Below are positions 51,119-59,846 of a DNA stretch of 64,000 nt, piece after piece; position 1 is the first letter of the stretch, and each line of letters begins with the position of its first letter. The notes under the pieces are model-generated. The model saw only the letters and a program-made list of their open reading frames with translations. It ran no database searches and was not told where the DNA came from. Source of the DNA: an uncultured Dehalococcoidia bacterium. Lineage in GTDB: Bacteria; Chloroflexota; Dehalococcoidia; Lucifugimonadales; UBA3495. A program made the translations under genes and the position numbers. Location of the stretch: positions 479,416-543,415 of the forward strand of contig OY282494.1 of NCBI GenBank assembly GCA_958296385.1, written 5' to 3'.

Positions 51119-52516
51119 TCACACCGCCCCGCCAACCCGCAGCGCCGCCCCAATCGCATCCAGCACCGAACCATCCTGCGACGGCAAAACCGTGCGCGGG
51201 TCCAGCCTGACCGCATCATCCTCAATCCGCGCAATCACCGGCGGTTCCTGCTCCCGCAGAGCAGACAACAACCCCTCCGGCCCGCCCCTCGACAAACTAC
51301 CCGGCACCGACAACGCCCACGATTCCAGCGTCTCACCCGGCAAACTGCCGCCCCCGATTGCCGACTGCGCCGGCATCACCGCCGTCTCGACCCCGGTAGC
51401 CGCCAAAACCCGCCCCCGCCAGTCCTCGGCCCGCGCCCGGATTTCGTCCGCCGTCGCCGCGATCATCCGCCACACCGGAACCTTGCGTTCCGCCTCACCC
51501 GCCAGGAAGTGCGTCAAAGTTGCCGTCAGGCTGGCCAGGCTCATTTTGTCGATGCGTACCGCCCTGGCCAGCGGATGCCGTTCCAGCCGTGCCACCAGTT
51601 CCCGCTTGCCCACCACGATTCCGGCCTGCGGCCCCCCCAGCAATTTATCCCCGGAGAAAAACACCAGCCCCACGCCCGCCGCGATCGCCTCCTGCGGCAT
51701 CGGTTCGTGCGCCAGCCCGTACCGTTCCGTCGGCAGCAAAGCCCCGCTGCCCACGTCGTGCAGCACCGGAACCCCCCTTTGCGCCCCAAGTTCCACCAGC
51801 TCCCGTTCACCCACCACTGCGGTAAAACCTTCCACCCGAAAGTTGCTGGCGTGTGCTTTCAAGAACGCCCCGGTTTTATCGGTAACCGCATCGGCATAGT
51901 CCCGCACGTAGGTACGATTGGTCGTGCCCACGTCAACCAATGTACAGCCACTCTGCGCCAGCACGTCCGGTATCCGAAACCCGCCGCCAATCTCGATAGC
52001 CTCGCTGCGTGAAACGATAACCTCCCGCCCCGCCGCCAGCGCCGACAGCCCCAGCAGCAGCGCCGACGCATTGTTGTTAACCGCCAGCGCCGCCTCCGCC
52101 CCGGTAATTTTACGCAGCAAAGATTGCAGATGCGCCTGCCGCGACCCCCGGCGTCCGGTTGCCAGGTCAATTTCCAAATCGGAATACCCCCGCGCCGCGT
52201 TCTCCGCAGCCCGCTGCGCCTCGTCACTCAAAGGCGCCCGCCCCAAATTAGTATGAATTATCACCCCCGTAGCGTTGATAACCGGCCGCGGCGTCGGCCT
52301 GACCAAATCCGCCAGCAGCCCCCGCACCGCCTCGACCACCTCAACCTCAGACGGCGCCGCCCCCCCGGCCAAAACCCGCTGCCGGGCCTCGCCAACCGCA
52401 TCGCGCGCCAGCTCCACCAGCCACGCCCGCCCGTAGCCCTCCACCAAGTCGGCCAGCGCCGCATAGCTCACCACCCGCTCCACGCTGGGCAAATTACGCA
52501 GCTGCTCTGCTCTCAT
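51119..52516 (-). CDS. selA: L-seryl-tRNA(Sec) selenium transferase
   Basis: A 465-residue PLP enzyme that turns seryl-tRNA(Sec) into selenocysteinyl-tRNA(Sec). Family marks are LPSVERVV at the N-terminus, RPVINATGVIIHTNLGRAPL, the segment DVGTTNRTYVRDY, and the cofactor lysine in FFSGDKLLGGPQAGIVVG. The full bacterial length makes a real SelA likely, rather than an archaeal SelA-like protein. selB, selD and the tRNA(Sec) gene are not in the window. A candidate selenoprotein is about 11 kb away. The ATG used is the second possible start; a TTG two codons upstream is an alternative. Confidence 0.92.
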   Translation of the reverse strand: MRAEQLRNLPSVERVVSYAALADLVEGYGRAWLVELARDAVGEARQRVLAGGAAPSEVEVVEAVRGLLADLVRPTPRPVINATGVIIHTNLGRAPLSDEAQRAAENAARGYSDLEIDLATGRRGSRQAHLQSLLRKITGAEAALAVNNNASALLLGLSALAAGREVIVSRSEAIEIGGGFRIPDVLAQSGCTLVDVGTTNRTYVRDYADAVTDKTGAFLKAHASNFRVEGFTAVVGERELVELGAQRGVPVLHDVGSGALLPTERYGLAHEPMPQEAIAAGVGLVFFSGDKLLGGPQAGIVVGKRELVARLERHPLARAVRIDKMSLASLTATLTHFLAGEAERKVPVWRMIAATADEIRARAEDWRGRVLAATGVETAVMPAQSAIGGGSLPGETLESWALSVPGSLSRGGPEGLLSALREQEPPVIARIEDDAVRLDPRTVLPSQDGSVLDAIGAALRVGGAV

Positions 52517-52522
52517 ATCCAA

Positions 52523-52837
52523 AATAGTCGCCTGTCAAAACACCAAAATCGCCGCCCATTCTACCACTTGAGCGAACCCCCACTCATCCCCCAATGTCAT
52601 TCTGAGCGCAGCGAAGAATCTCGATAGCGTAGCAACGGCGTTACCCCCAAAGTGCGCGCTGCCCATCGGGATTCTTGGCTGCGTTCAGAATGACAACAGG
52701 AAACATCATCAGAAGGTCAACGCCCCCAACCGCCGTTGGCTTGCGCCCCCATACTATAATAGAATGTACCCCATCGTCCGGGCTTACCCGTCACCCGTAA
52801 TCCGTCCGGCAAGAATCAACCCGGCAGGTCAATCGCC
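52523..52837. other. gene-free interval between selA and the small ORF
   Basis: Holds copy B of the inverted-repeat element (52595-52695) and a TATAAT at 52755-52760 that could drive the small plus-strand gene. No other feature is visible. Confidence 0.6.
52595..52695. repeat. inverted-repeat element, copy B (101 bp)
   Basis: Ends TGTCATTCTGAGCGC and GCGTTCAGAATGACA are complementary with one mismatch. The left end continues AGCGAAGAATCTCG as in copy A, and the right inner part has GGGATTCTTGGCTGCGTTC. Confidence 0.8.
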
Positions 52838-53041
52838 GTGCATCGCAAGTACATCGGCATCAGCATCATATCCGTAATGGCCGCCGCCATCATATTCGGC
52901 ACGGTCGGCTCGCTGATGGAAGTCATCGCTGCCACATCCGCCCCCCCGCCGGCCGACGCCGAATACGTCCCCCGCCTCGCCGACGACAGCCCGGAGAACC
53001 CGGCAATCGTCGCCCTGAAATACGCCTGCCCGTTCCATTAA
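52838..53041 (+). CDS. small hypothetical protein with N-terminal TM segment
   Basis: A 67-residue protein with a basic start, one hydrophobic segment (IGISIISVMAAAIIFGTVGSL) and a short soluble tail with one cysteine near the end (KYACPFH). The start is GTG without a strong ribosome site; a TATAAT lies 78 bases upstream. No family is recognised, and it could be non-coding. Confidence 0.4.
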   Translation: MHRKYIGISIISVMAAAIIFGTVGSLMEVIAATSAPPPADAEYVPRLADDSPENPAIVALKYACPFH

Positions 53042-53179
53042 CTTAACCCCATATAGCTCAACCCCATAGCCGCATCCCGCCAACGCCGCCGCTAGTGTAC
53101 AATCCATTGCCCGGCGCCGGCTTGGCCCGCCCTACGCAACCTTTACCGCAAAGAAATCACCCGGAGACAACGAGACGTT

Positions 53180-54418
53180 ATGACCACCGAAATCGGTCTG
53201 CCGCCCGAATTGGAGGCGTTGAAAAACACCGTCCGCCAGATTGTGCGCGACGAGTGCATCCCCCTCGAACCCGAATACCTGGCCCGCCCGCCCCAGGAGG
53301 GCGACCCCGATAACGGCGCCCCCCGCGGCGTCCTCGAAGCCGTCCCCGGCGTACTGGGCACGCTGGAACCCGAACAGTGGGCCCGCCTCAACAACGTCTC
53401 CAAACAAACCGGCATCTATACCTCGTTCGTCCCCGCGGAATACGGCGGCGGCGGCATGGGCGCGCTGGGCCATCTCGTCCTCGAGGAGGAAGTCCACCGC
53501 AGCATCGTCCATCTGCCCACCTCCCCCGTCCCCATGTTCATGATTGGCGCCTGCACCCCCGAACAGGAACGGCAATACCTCTATCCCGCCATCAACGGCG
53601 ACCTCTACTACTCGTTCGGCCAAACCGAACCCCAGGCCGGTTCCGACCCCGGCGGCATGATGCAGACCCGCGCCGTCCGCGATGGCGATGACTGGATTCT
53701 CAACGGCACCAAAATGTTCATCTCCGGCGCCGCCTCCGCCGATTTCCTGCTGGTTCAGGCCGTCACCGACCCGGACAAGCGGCAGCGCGGCGGCATCACC
53801 ATGTTTATCATCGACAATCCCACCCCCGGCGTCACCTTTGAGCCCATCCGCGTCTGGATTGTCCCCACCAAAGCCCAGCAGCACTACATCCATCTGGACA
53901 ACGTGCGCGTGCCGCAAACCCAGGTGCTTGGCGAGGTCGGCGGCGGTTTCTCCCTCGGACAGCAATGGCTGGTGCACCACGACCGCTTGCTGCGCGGTTC
54001 CATGGCCTTGGGCATCCTGACCCGCGCCTTGGCCATGGCCATTGAATGGGCCCAGCAGCGCGTCACTTACGGTCGCCCCATCGCCGACCGCCAGGCCATC
54101 CAGTGGATGCTCACCGACGTGTACATGGACATCATCGCCCTGCGCGCCATCGCCCGCGAAACCGCCGCCCGCGCCGACGCCGGCGAGGACGTCCGCGTTG
54201 AAGCGTCAATGGTCAAGTACTCCGCCGGCGAATGGGGCTGGCGCAGCATCGACAAAATCATGCAGGTCTTTGGCGGCCTCGGCGAAACCCTCGATATGCC
54301 CATCGCCCACTGGTACCATATGCTCCGCCACGCCCGCATTGGCGGCGGCACCTCCGAAATCCACAAGTTCGTTATGTCCCGCGCCCTCCTCGGCGGACGC
54401 GTCAATTTCCAGGGCTAA
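53180..54418 (+). CDS. acyl-CoA dehydrogenase
   Basis: A 412-residue FAD enzyme of the acyl-CoA dehydrogenase family. Visible marks are YSFGQTEPQAGSDPGGMMQTRAVRDGDDWILNGTKMFISGA (FAD and substrate loop), WALQ-like GFSLGQQWLVHHDRLLRG, RVTYGRPIADRQAIQWMLTD and the C-terminal QVFGGLGETLDMPIAHWY, then RIGGGTSEIHKFVM. It oxidises an acyl-CoA at the alpha-beta bond and passes electrons to ETF; chain-length preference is not predictable. GGAGACAACGAGA precedes the ATG. Confidence 0.93.
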   Translation: MTTEIGLPPELEALKNTVRQIVRDECIPLEPEYLARPPQEGDPDNGAPRGVLEAVPGVLGTLEPEQWARLNNVSKQTGIYTSFVPAEYGGGGMGALGHLVLEEEVHRSIVHLPTSPVPMFMIGACTPEQERQYLYPAINGDLYYSFGQTEPQAGSDPGGMMQTRAVRDGDDWILNGTKMFISGAASADFLLVQAVTDPDKRQRGGITMFIIDNPTPGVTFEPIRVWIVPTKAQQHYIHLDNVRVPQTQVLGEVGGGFSLGQQWLVHHDRLLRGSMALGILTRALAMAIEWAQQRVTYGRPIADRQAIQWMLTDVYMDIIALRAIARETAARADAGEDVRVEASMVKYSAGEWGWRSIDKIMQVFGGLGETLDMPIAHWYHMLRHARIGGGTSEIHKFVMSRALLGGRVNFQG

Positions 54419-54441
54419 CCCCATCCCCTGAGGCTATACTC

Positions 54442-55347
54442 ATGCACCCACCCAAGTTTGCAACCCGATTCGCGCCCCCCCTCGTGCTGGCCCTGCTCAT
54501 CCTGGCGGCAATCGGCTGCACCCCCGCCGCCATCCCCCCCGCCACCGTCGCCAACCCGACGGCGTCCGCCGCCGCTGCCACCGGCCAACCCGCACCGGCC
54601 AATACCGCCGCCGACGCCGTAGTGGCCCCTCAAACCGCCCCCGCCGCCAACCCCGCAACCCCGGGCCCGGCCGCCAGCGTCACCGCCCAGGGCAAAACCG
54701 ACGACCGCAAACTTGACGTCATCGAAGTCTCCGGACACGGTGTAGCCACCGGCGTCCCCGACCTCGCCAACCTTTCCCTCGGCGTTTCGGTAACCGCCGA
54801 TTCGGTATCCCAGGCCCGCAGCGAAGCCGCCGCATCAGCCCAGAGCGTAATCGAAGCCTTGACCGCCCTCTCCATCCCCGCCTCCGACATCGCAACCGTC
54901 CGGTTCACCATCCGCCCTGATTACGATTACGTCTCCGGTGAGGAAAGATTCCGGGGCTACCGGGTGTCCAACCAGCTGCGAGTCATTATCCGCAATGCCG
55001 ACGACGTAGGCCCCATCATTGATGCCAGCATCGCCGCCGCCGGCGATAACATCGTATTCAACGGCCTCGACTTTTCTTTCTCCGACACCGCCCCCTTGCA
55101 GCGCCAGGCCCGCGAATCCGCAGTTGAGGATATGGCCGTCCGCGCCGAGCAGTTGGCCGAGTTCTCCGGTCGCGAGCTGGGCGATTTAATCAAGATCTCC
55201 GAAGGCGTCTTCCCATCCGACCCGTACCAGGAACGCTACCGCACTTTCGGTTTAGAGTCAGCCGCCGCCGCCGCTTACGACACCCCCACTTTCGCCGGTC
55301 AAGAGCAAGTCACCGTGCAAGTTCACGGCGTCTATGAACTCCGCTAA
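54442..55347 (+). CDS. SIMPL-domain (DUF541) lipoprotein
   Basis: A 301-residue secreted protein. The N-terminal signal ends with the lipobox LAAIGC, followed by an Ala/Pro/Thr linker of about 75 residues. The SIMPL (DUF541) domain begins IEVSGHGVATGVPDLANLSLGVSV and runs to TVQVHGVYEL, with VRFTIRPDYDYVSGEERFRGYRVSNQLRV in the middle. SIMPL proteins are periplasmic or surface proteins of poorly defined function (mammalian relative interacts with IRAK). The longer upstream frame overlaps the dehydrogenase and is rejected. Confidence 0.88.
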   Translation: MHPPKFATRFAPPLVLALLILAAIGCTPAAIPPATVANPTASAAAATGQPAPANTAADAVVAPQTAPAANPATPGPAASVTAQGKTDDRKLDVIEVSGHGVATGVPDLANLSLGVSVTADSVSQARSEAAASAQSVIEALTALSIPASDIATVRFTIRPDYDYVSGEERFRGYRVSNQLRVIIRNADDVGPIIDASIAAAGDNIVFNGLDFSFSDTAPLQRQARESAVEDMAVRAEQLAEFSGRELGDLIKISEGVFPSDPYQERYRTFGLESAAAAAYDTPTFAGQEQVTVQVHGVYELR

Positions 55348-55401
55348 CCCCCCCACCCCGTCCCCATCACCCCCCAACACCACAACGCCGGCGTAACCCC
55401 G

Positions 55402-55971
55402 ATGGTACTAAGCGACCATTCCATCAAACAGCAGATTGACGCCGGCCGGATTGTGGTTGACCCCATCGACCCGGACGACATCCAGCCGGCCAGCATTGAC
55501 CTGCACCTGGACTACCGTTTCCTCGTTTTCTCCAACTCCCGCAAGCCCTACGTTGACGTGCGCCAGCCCCTCGACGACCTCACCACGCCGGTAGAAATCG
55601 CCGCCGACACCCCCTTTATGCTCCACCCCGGCGAGTTCGTCCTCGGCAGCACCCTGGAACACATCGCACTCCCCAACGACCTGGTAGCCCGTCTGGAGGG
55701 CAAAAGCAGTCTGGGCCGCATCGGCCTCCTAATCCACAGCACCGCCGGTTTCGTCGACCCCGGCTGGAGCGGACGCCTGACCCTGGAATTGAGCAACGTA
55801 TCCCGCCTCCCCATCGCCCTCTACCACCGCATGAAAATCGGGCAAATCTCATTCCTCCAGCTCTCCACCCCCGCCGACCGCTTGTACGGCTCCCCCGAAC
55901 TGGGCAGCAAATACCAGGGCCAGCGCGGCCCCACCCCCAGCCGCTCCCACCGCGATTTCGACCAGCCCTAA
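55402..55971 (+). CDS. dcd: dCTP deaminase
   Basis: A 189-residue member of the dCTP deaminase/dUTPase trimer family. It has LSDHSIKQQIDAGRIVVDP, the nucleotide loop VARLEGKSSLGRIGLLIHSTAGFVDPGWSGRLTLELSNVS with the catalytic glutamate in LTLELSN, and the C-terminal GSKYQGQRGPTPSR lid that closes over the triphosphate. It makes dUTP for dTMP synthesis. It precedes the riboflavin genes with 18 bases to ribD, so the grouping may be one operon. Confidence 0.93.
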   Translation: MVLSDHSIKQQIDAGRIVVDPIDPDDIQPASIDLHLDYRFLVFSNSRKPYVDVRQPLDDLTTPVEIAADTPFMLHPGEFVLGSTLEHIALPNDLVARLEGKSSLGRIGLLIHSTAGFVDPGWSGRLTLELSNVSRLPIALYHRMKIGQISFLQLSTPADRLYGSPELGSKYQGQRGPTPSRSHRDFDQP

Positions 55972-55989
55972 ACCCCGGCAGACCCCGCA

Positions 55990-57123
55990 TTGAACCAGCA
56001 TCAACCAGCCCCGTCCCCCCCGGCCAGCCCGATGGCGCAGGCCGTCGCCTTGGGCCGCTCCGCCCTCGGTTCCACCAGCCCCAATCCCGCCGTCGGCGCC
56101 GTCATCATCCGCAATGACCGCATCGTCGGCCAGGGCCACACCCTCCCCCCCGGACAGGCCCACGCCGAAATCAACGCCCTCCGCCAGGCCGGCCCGGACG
56201 CCCGGGATGCCACCCTCCACGTCACCCTGGAACCCTGCTGCCACCACGGGCGCACCCCCCCTTGCACCGACGCCATCATCGCCGCCGGCATCCGCCGCGT
56301 GATCTACGCCGTAACCGACCCCAACCCCCGCGTTTCCGGCGGCGGCGCTGCCGCTTTGCGCGCCGCCGGCATCACCGTAGAGCGCCAGCCCACCCCCGAG
56401 GCTGCCGAACTCCACGAAGCTTTCGCCAAACACGTCGTTACCGGCCTCCCCTTTGTAGTCGCCAAGTACGCCATGAGCCTTGACGGTAAGATTGCCACCC
56501 GTTCCGGCGATTCCATGTGGATTACCGCCCCGCCCGCCCGGGCCCGGGTCCAGCAGCTGCGCAAAGAGCTGGACGCCATCATGGTCGGCATCGGCACCGC
56601 CCTGGCCGACGACCCCCAGCTCACCGCCCGCGCCGCCGATGGCGCCCCCCTGCCGTCCGACTTGCAGCCCGTCCGCATCATCCTTGATAGCAGCGCCCGC
56701 ACCCCCCCAACGTCCCGTATGCTGCGTCAACCCGGCCAGACCATCATCGCCACCGGACACGGCGCCGACCCCACGCGCGTTGCCGCCCTGCAAAACGCCG
56801 GCGCCACCATATGCGCGTTCCCCGGCCCCGATAACCGGGTCAACCTAACCGACTTGCTGATTCACCTCGGACGCCAGGGTATCGTCAGCCTGCTGGTCGA
56901 AGGCGGCGCCGCCGTCCTCGGCGCAATGCAGGATGCAGGATTGATTGATAAGGTGTACGCTTTCATCGCCCCCATCATCATCGGCGGCGCCCGCGCCCCC
57001 ACCCCCATCGCGGGCAATGGCGCCACCGTAATGGCCGACGCCCAGCGCTTGCCGCGCGCCGCCATCGAGCAGATTGGCCCGGACTGGCTGATTACCGGGT
57101 ATCCCACGCGTGAGGACTGCTGA
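55990..57123 (+). CDS. ribD: bifunctional riboflavin biosynthesis deaminase/reductase
   Basis: A 377-residue two-domain enzyme. The N-terminal deaminase has TSPNPAVGAVII, the zinc site HAEINAL with EPCCHHGRTPPC, and the C-terminal reductase has KYAMSLDGKIATRSGDSMWIT with LLVEGGAAVLGAM. It converts the pyrimidine from GTP cyclohydrolase II in two steps. The open frame starts at TTG; the ATG at 56032 would remove 14 residues and gives the usual RibD opening. Its TGA stop is directly followed by the ATG of the riboflavin synthase gene. Confidence 0.93.
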   Translation: MNQHQPAPSPPASPMAQAVALGRSALGSTSPNPAVGAVIIRNDRIVGQGHTLPPGQAHAEINALRQAGPDARDATLHVTLEPCCHHGRTPPCTDAIIAAGIRRVIYAVTDPNPRVSGGGAAALRAAGITVERQPTPEAAELHEAFAKHVVTGLPFVVAKYAMSLDGKIATRSGDSMWITAPPARARVQQLRKELDAIMVGIGTALADDPQLTARAADGAPLPSDLQPVRIILDSSARTPPTSRMLRQPGQTIIATGHGADPTRVAALQNAGATICAFPGPDNRVNLTDLLIHLGRQGIVSLLVEGGAAVLGAMQDAGLIDKVYAFIAPIIIGGARAPTPIAGNGATVMADAQRLPRAAIEQIGPDWLITGYPTREDC

Positions 57124-57708
57124 ATGTTCACCGGAATAGTTGAGGAAGTAGGGCAGGTCGTTAGCCTGCAAGATTACCGTTTCACCATCGCGGCCCGCAA
57201 AACGCTGTCCGACGTCAAGCTTGGCGACAGCATCGCCGTCAACGGCGCCTGCCTTACCGTAGTGCAGTTTGACGCCGCCGGTTTCGCCGTCGACCTCGCC
57301 CCCGAAACCCTGCGCCGCACCTCCCTGGGCCAGGCCGCCCCCGGCAGCGCCGTCAACCTGGAGCGCGCCTTGTCCGCCTCCGACCGCATGGGCGGCCACA
57401 TCGTGCAGGGCCACGTGGACGGCGCCGGCGCCATCACCGCCCTTACCCCCGAAGCCGACTGCTACATTATGGAAATTGAGGCCCCGGACAATCTGACCCC
57501 CTACATCGTAGAAAAGGGGTTCATCGCGGTTGACGGAATCAGCCTTACAGTGGTACAAAAGGCGTTACAGCGTTTCACCATTTCGGTGATTCCCTTCACT
57601 ATGCAAAACACGAACCTGTCCGAAAAGTCGGTTGGCGATTTGGTGAACCTCGAGGCGGACATCCTCGCCAAATACGTCGAATCCCTCTTGGAAAGCCGGT
57701 TCCGCTAA
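57124..57708 (+). CDS. ribE: riboflavin synthase, alpha chain
   Basis: A 194-residue protein with two lumazine-binding halves. The first begins FTGIVEEVGQVVSL and contains GDSIAVNGACLTVVQFDAAGFAVDLAPETLRRTSLG; the second begins HIVQGHVDGAGAIT and has VEKGFIAVDGISLTVV. It joins two lumazines into riboflavin. It follows ribD directly. The gene for lumazine synthase (ribH), which supplies the substrate, is not in this cluster. Confidence 0.93.
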   Translation: MFTGIVEEVGQVVSLQDYRFTIAARKTLSDVKLGDSIAVNGACLTVVQFDAAGFAVDLAPETLRRTSLGQAAPGSAVNLERALSASDRMGGHIVQGHVDGAGAITALTPEADCYIMEIEAPDNLTPYIVEKGFIAVDGISLTVVQKALQRFTISVIPFTMQNTNLSEKSVGDLVNLEADILAKYVESLLESRFR

Positions 57709-57741
57709 ATCCCTTTGATAAGGCATCGGACGCTATAACAG

Positions 57742-58377
57742 ATGCAGTTGGCAAGCATCGCAACGGGTCTCCAAGACCTCAAAGCAGGCAAGTTCCTTAT
57801 CGTCGTTGACGACGAGGACCGCGAGAACGAAGGCGACTTGGTCATGCCGGCCGAGTGCGTTACTCCGGCGGCGGTCAACTTTATGGTCACCCACGCCCGG
57901 GGCCAGCTCTGTATGCCCATGACCGCCGCCCGCTTGCAGGAGCTGGACATCCCCCTCTTGCCCAGCCGCAACTCCGATTCCCCCATGCCAACTGCGTTCA
58001 CCATGCCCGTTGACTACGCCGTCAACACCTCAACCGGCATCTCCGCCGAAGACCGCGCCGCCACCATCCGCGCCCTCATCGACCCCCAGTCCCGGCCCCA
58101 GGATTTCATCCAGCCCGGCCATCTGTTCCCCCTCCGCTATCATCCCGGCGGCGTCCTCGTCCGCCCCGGCCACACCGAAGCCATCATTGACCTCTGCAAC
58201 CTCGCCAATATGTACCCCGCCGGCGTCGTCTGCGAGATTATGAAAGACGACGGCGCCATGGCCCGGATGCCCGACCTGATGGCCATGGCCAAAGCACATT
58301 CCCTGAACGTCCTCTCCATCGCCGACCTGATTGCCCACCGCCGCCAATACGACCCGGCGCCCCGCGCAACCCACTGA
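57742..58377 (+). CDS. ribB: 3,4-dihydroxy-2-butanone 4-phosphate synthase
   Basis: A 211-residue single-domain RibB. It has LIVVDDEDRENEGDLVMPAE, the acid loop STGISAEDRAATI, PGHLFPLRYHPGGVLVRPGHTEAIIDL and MARMPDL, all typical of the active enzyme, which makes the four-carbon unit of riboflavin from ribulose 5-phosphate. It is followed at once by a second, fused copy of the same domain, so the function is encoded twice in a row. Confidence 0.9.
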   Translation: MQLASIATGLQDLKAGKFLIVVDDEDRENEGDLVMPAECVTPAAVNFMVTHARGQLCMPMTAARLQELDIPLLPSRNSDSPMPTAFTMPVDYAVNTSTGISAEDRAATIRALIDPQSRPQDFIQPGHLFPLRYHPGGVLVRPGHTEAIIDLCNLANMYPAGVVCEIMKDDGAMARMPDLMAMAKAHSLNVLSIADLIAHRRQYDPAPRATH

Positions 58378-58435
58378 CCCGGCCGGCGCTTGCGCCCCGT
58401 CCCAACCTATCCTTATAACTGACCCCGGAGGAACA

Positions 58436-59668
58436 ATGCCCCTTTGCAGCCTTGATGAGGCGCTGGAAGACCTGGCCTCCGGAAAGTTTGTCATCGTTGT
58501 GGACGATGAGGGCCGCGAGAACGAAGGCGACCTGTTCCTGTTCGCTGAGCAGGCCACCCCGGAAGCCATCACCTTTATGGTAACCCACGCCCGCGGCCTG
58601 GTCTGCATCTCCATGACCGGCGACCGCCTGGACGAGTTGCAGATTCCCAACCTGCCCAGCCGCAACTCCCCCACGTCCCAGCCTACCGCTTTCACCACCT
58701 CCGTTGACCACAAGTGGGAAACCTCCACCGGCATCTCCGCCCACGACCGCAGCGCAACCATCCAGGCCCTCATCAACCCGGCGTCCCAGCCCGGCGATTT
58801 CGTCCATCCGGGGCATATGTTCCCCCTGCGCGCCCATCCCCGCGGCGTCTTGGCCCGCCCCGGGCACACCGAGGCCATCATTGACCTCTGCAAACAGGCC
58901 GGCGCCTACCCCGCCGGCGTCGTCTGCGAAATAATGAACGAGGACGGCAGCATGGCCCGCCTGCCCGACCTGGAGCTGTTCGCCGTCAAACACGACATCA
59001 AGATTTTCAGCATCGCCCAGCTCATCGCCCACCGCCGCATCAACGAGAAACTGATTACCCGCGCCGCCGAAGCCAACCTGCCCACCAAGTACGGCGCCGC
59101 CCGCATCATCGGCTACCGCAGCTCCATTGACGCCGGCGAACACGTCGCCCTGGTAGTCGGCGATTGGCAGCCCGACGATGCCGTCCTCGTCCGCGTCCAC
59201 AGCGAATGTCTCACCGGCGATGCTTTCGGCAGCCTCAAGTGCGACTGCGGCGAGCAGCTCGACTTGGCCATGCGGATGATTTTCGAGAACGGCTCCGGCG
59301 TCCTGGTTTATCTCCGCCAGGAAGGACGCGGCATCGGCCTGCACAACAAGATCAAAGCCTACGCCCTCCAGGACGACGGCCTGGACACCATCGAGGCCAA
59401 CGTAGCCCTGGGGTTCCAGCCCGACGAGCGCGAGTACGACCTCGCCGTTCAGATTATGCGCGACCTCAACGTCACCCGGGCCCGCCTCGTCACCAACAAC
59501 CCCCACAAAGTAGCCGGCATCAGTAGCCTCGGCGTCCAGGTAACCGACCGCGTCAGCCTCACCGTCCCCCCCAACCAGTCCAACGAACAATACCTCCGCA
59601 CCAAGCGCGACAGCATGGGCCACCTGCTATCCCGAATACCAGCCAACCCACCCCAGGTAGCCGACTGA
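58436..59668 (+). CDS. ribBA: bifunctional DHBP synthase/GTP cyclohydrolase II
   Basis: A 410-residue fusion. Residues 1-205 are a RibB domain (VIVVDDEGRENEGDL, STGISAHDRSATI, RPGHTEAIIDL). Residues 210-410 are GTP cyclohydrolase II with the zinc site SECLTGDAFGSLKCDCGEQL and the motif RQEGRGIGLHNKIKAY. The RibA part opens GTP for riboflavin synthesis. GGAGGAAC precedes the ATG. It is separated from the single RibB gene by only 58 bases, so both are probably on one transcript. Confidence 0.95.
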   Translation: MPLCSLDEALEDLASGKFVIVVDDEGRENEGDLFLFAEQATPEAITFMVTHARGLVCISMTGDRLDELQIPNLPSRNSPTSQPTAFTTSVDHKWETSTGISAHDRSATIQALINPASQPGDFVHPGHMFPLRAHPRGVLARPGHTEAIIDLCKQAGAYPAGVVCEIMNEDGSMARLPDLELFAVKHDIKIFSIAQLIAHRRINEKLITRAAEANLPTKYGAARIIGYRSSIDAGEHVALVVGDWQPDDAVLVRVHSECLTGDAFGSLKCDCGEQLDLAMRMIFENGSGVLVYLRQEGRGIGLHNKIKAYALQDDGLDTIEANVALGFQPDEREYDLAVQIMRDLNVTRARLVTNNPHKVAGISSLGVQVTDRVSLTVPPNQSNEQYLRTKRDSMGHLLSRIPANPPQVAD

Positions 59669-59707
59669 TTACGTTCCCCGCTTGTCATTCCGAGGGCCCT
59701 ATTCCAA

Positions 59708-59787
59708 TGTCATTCTGAGCGCTGCGCAGAATCTCGCTGGCGTAGCGCACACTTTGAGCGAAAGCGCGTCGCTGCGTTCAGAATGAC
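59708..59787. repeat. inverted-repeat element, copy C (80 bp)
   Basis: TGTCATTCTGAGCGC at the left end is matched by GCGTTCAGAATGAC at the right end. The left inner segment GCAGAATCTCGC corresponds to the block in copies A and B. A partial left end (TGTCATTCCGAG) lies 25 bases before it. Confidence 0.75.
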
Positions 59788-59846
59788 TAACTCCGGATAC
59801 CCCGGTATGACCGGATAGGATCAGCCCGGCAAGCCGCCGCCCCGAT

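Noticed and set aside
55348-57123. FMN riboswitch before the riboflavin genes
   Set aside because: The spaces before dcd and ribD are about 54 and 18 bases, too short for the element, and none of its conserved blocks are visible.
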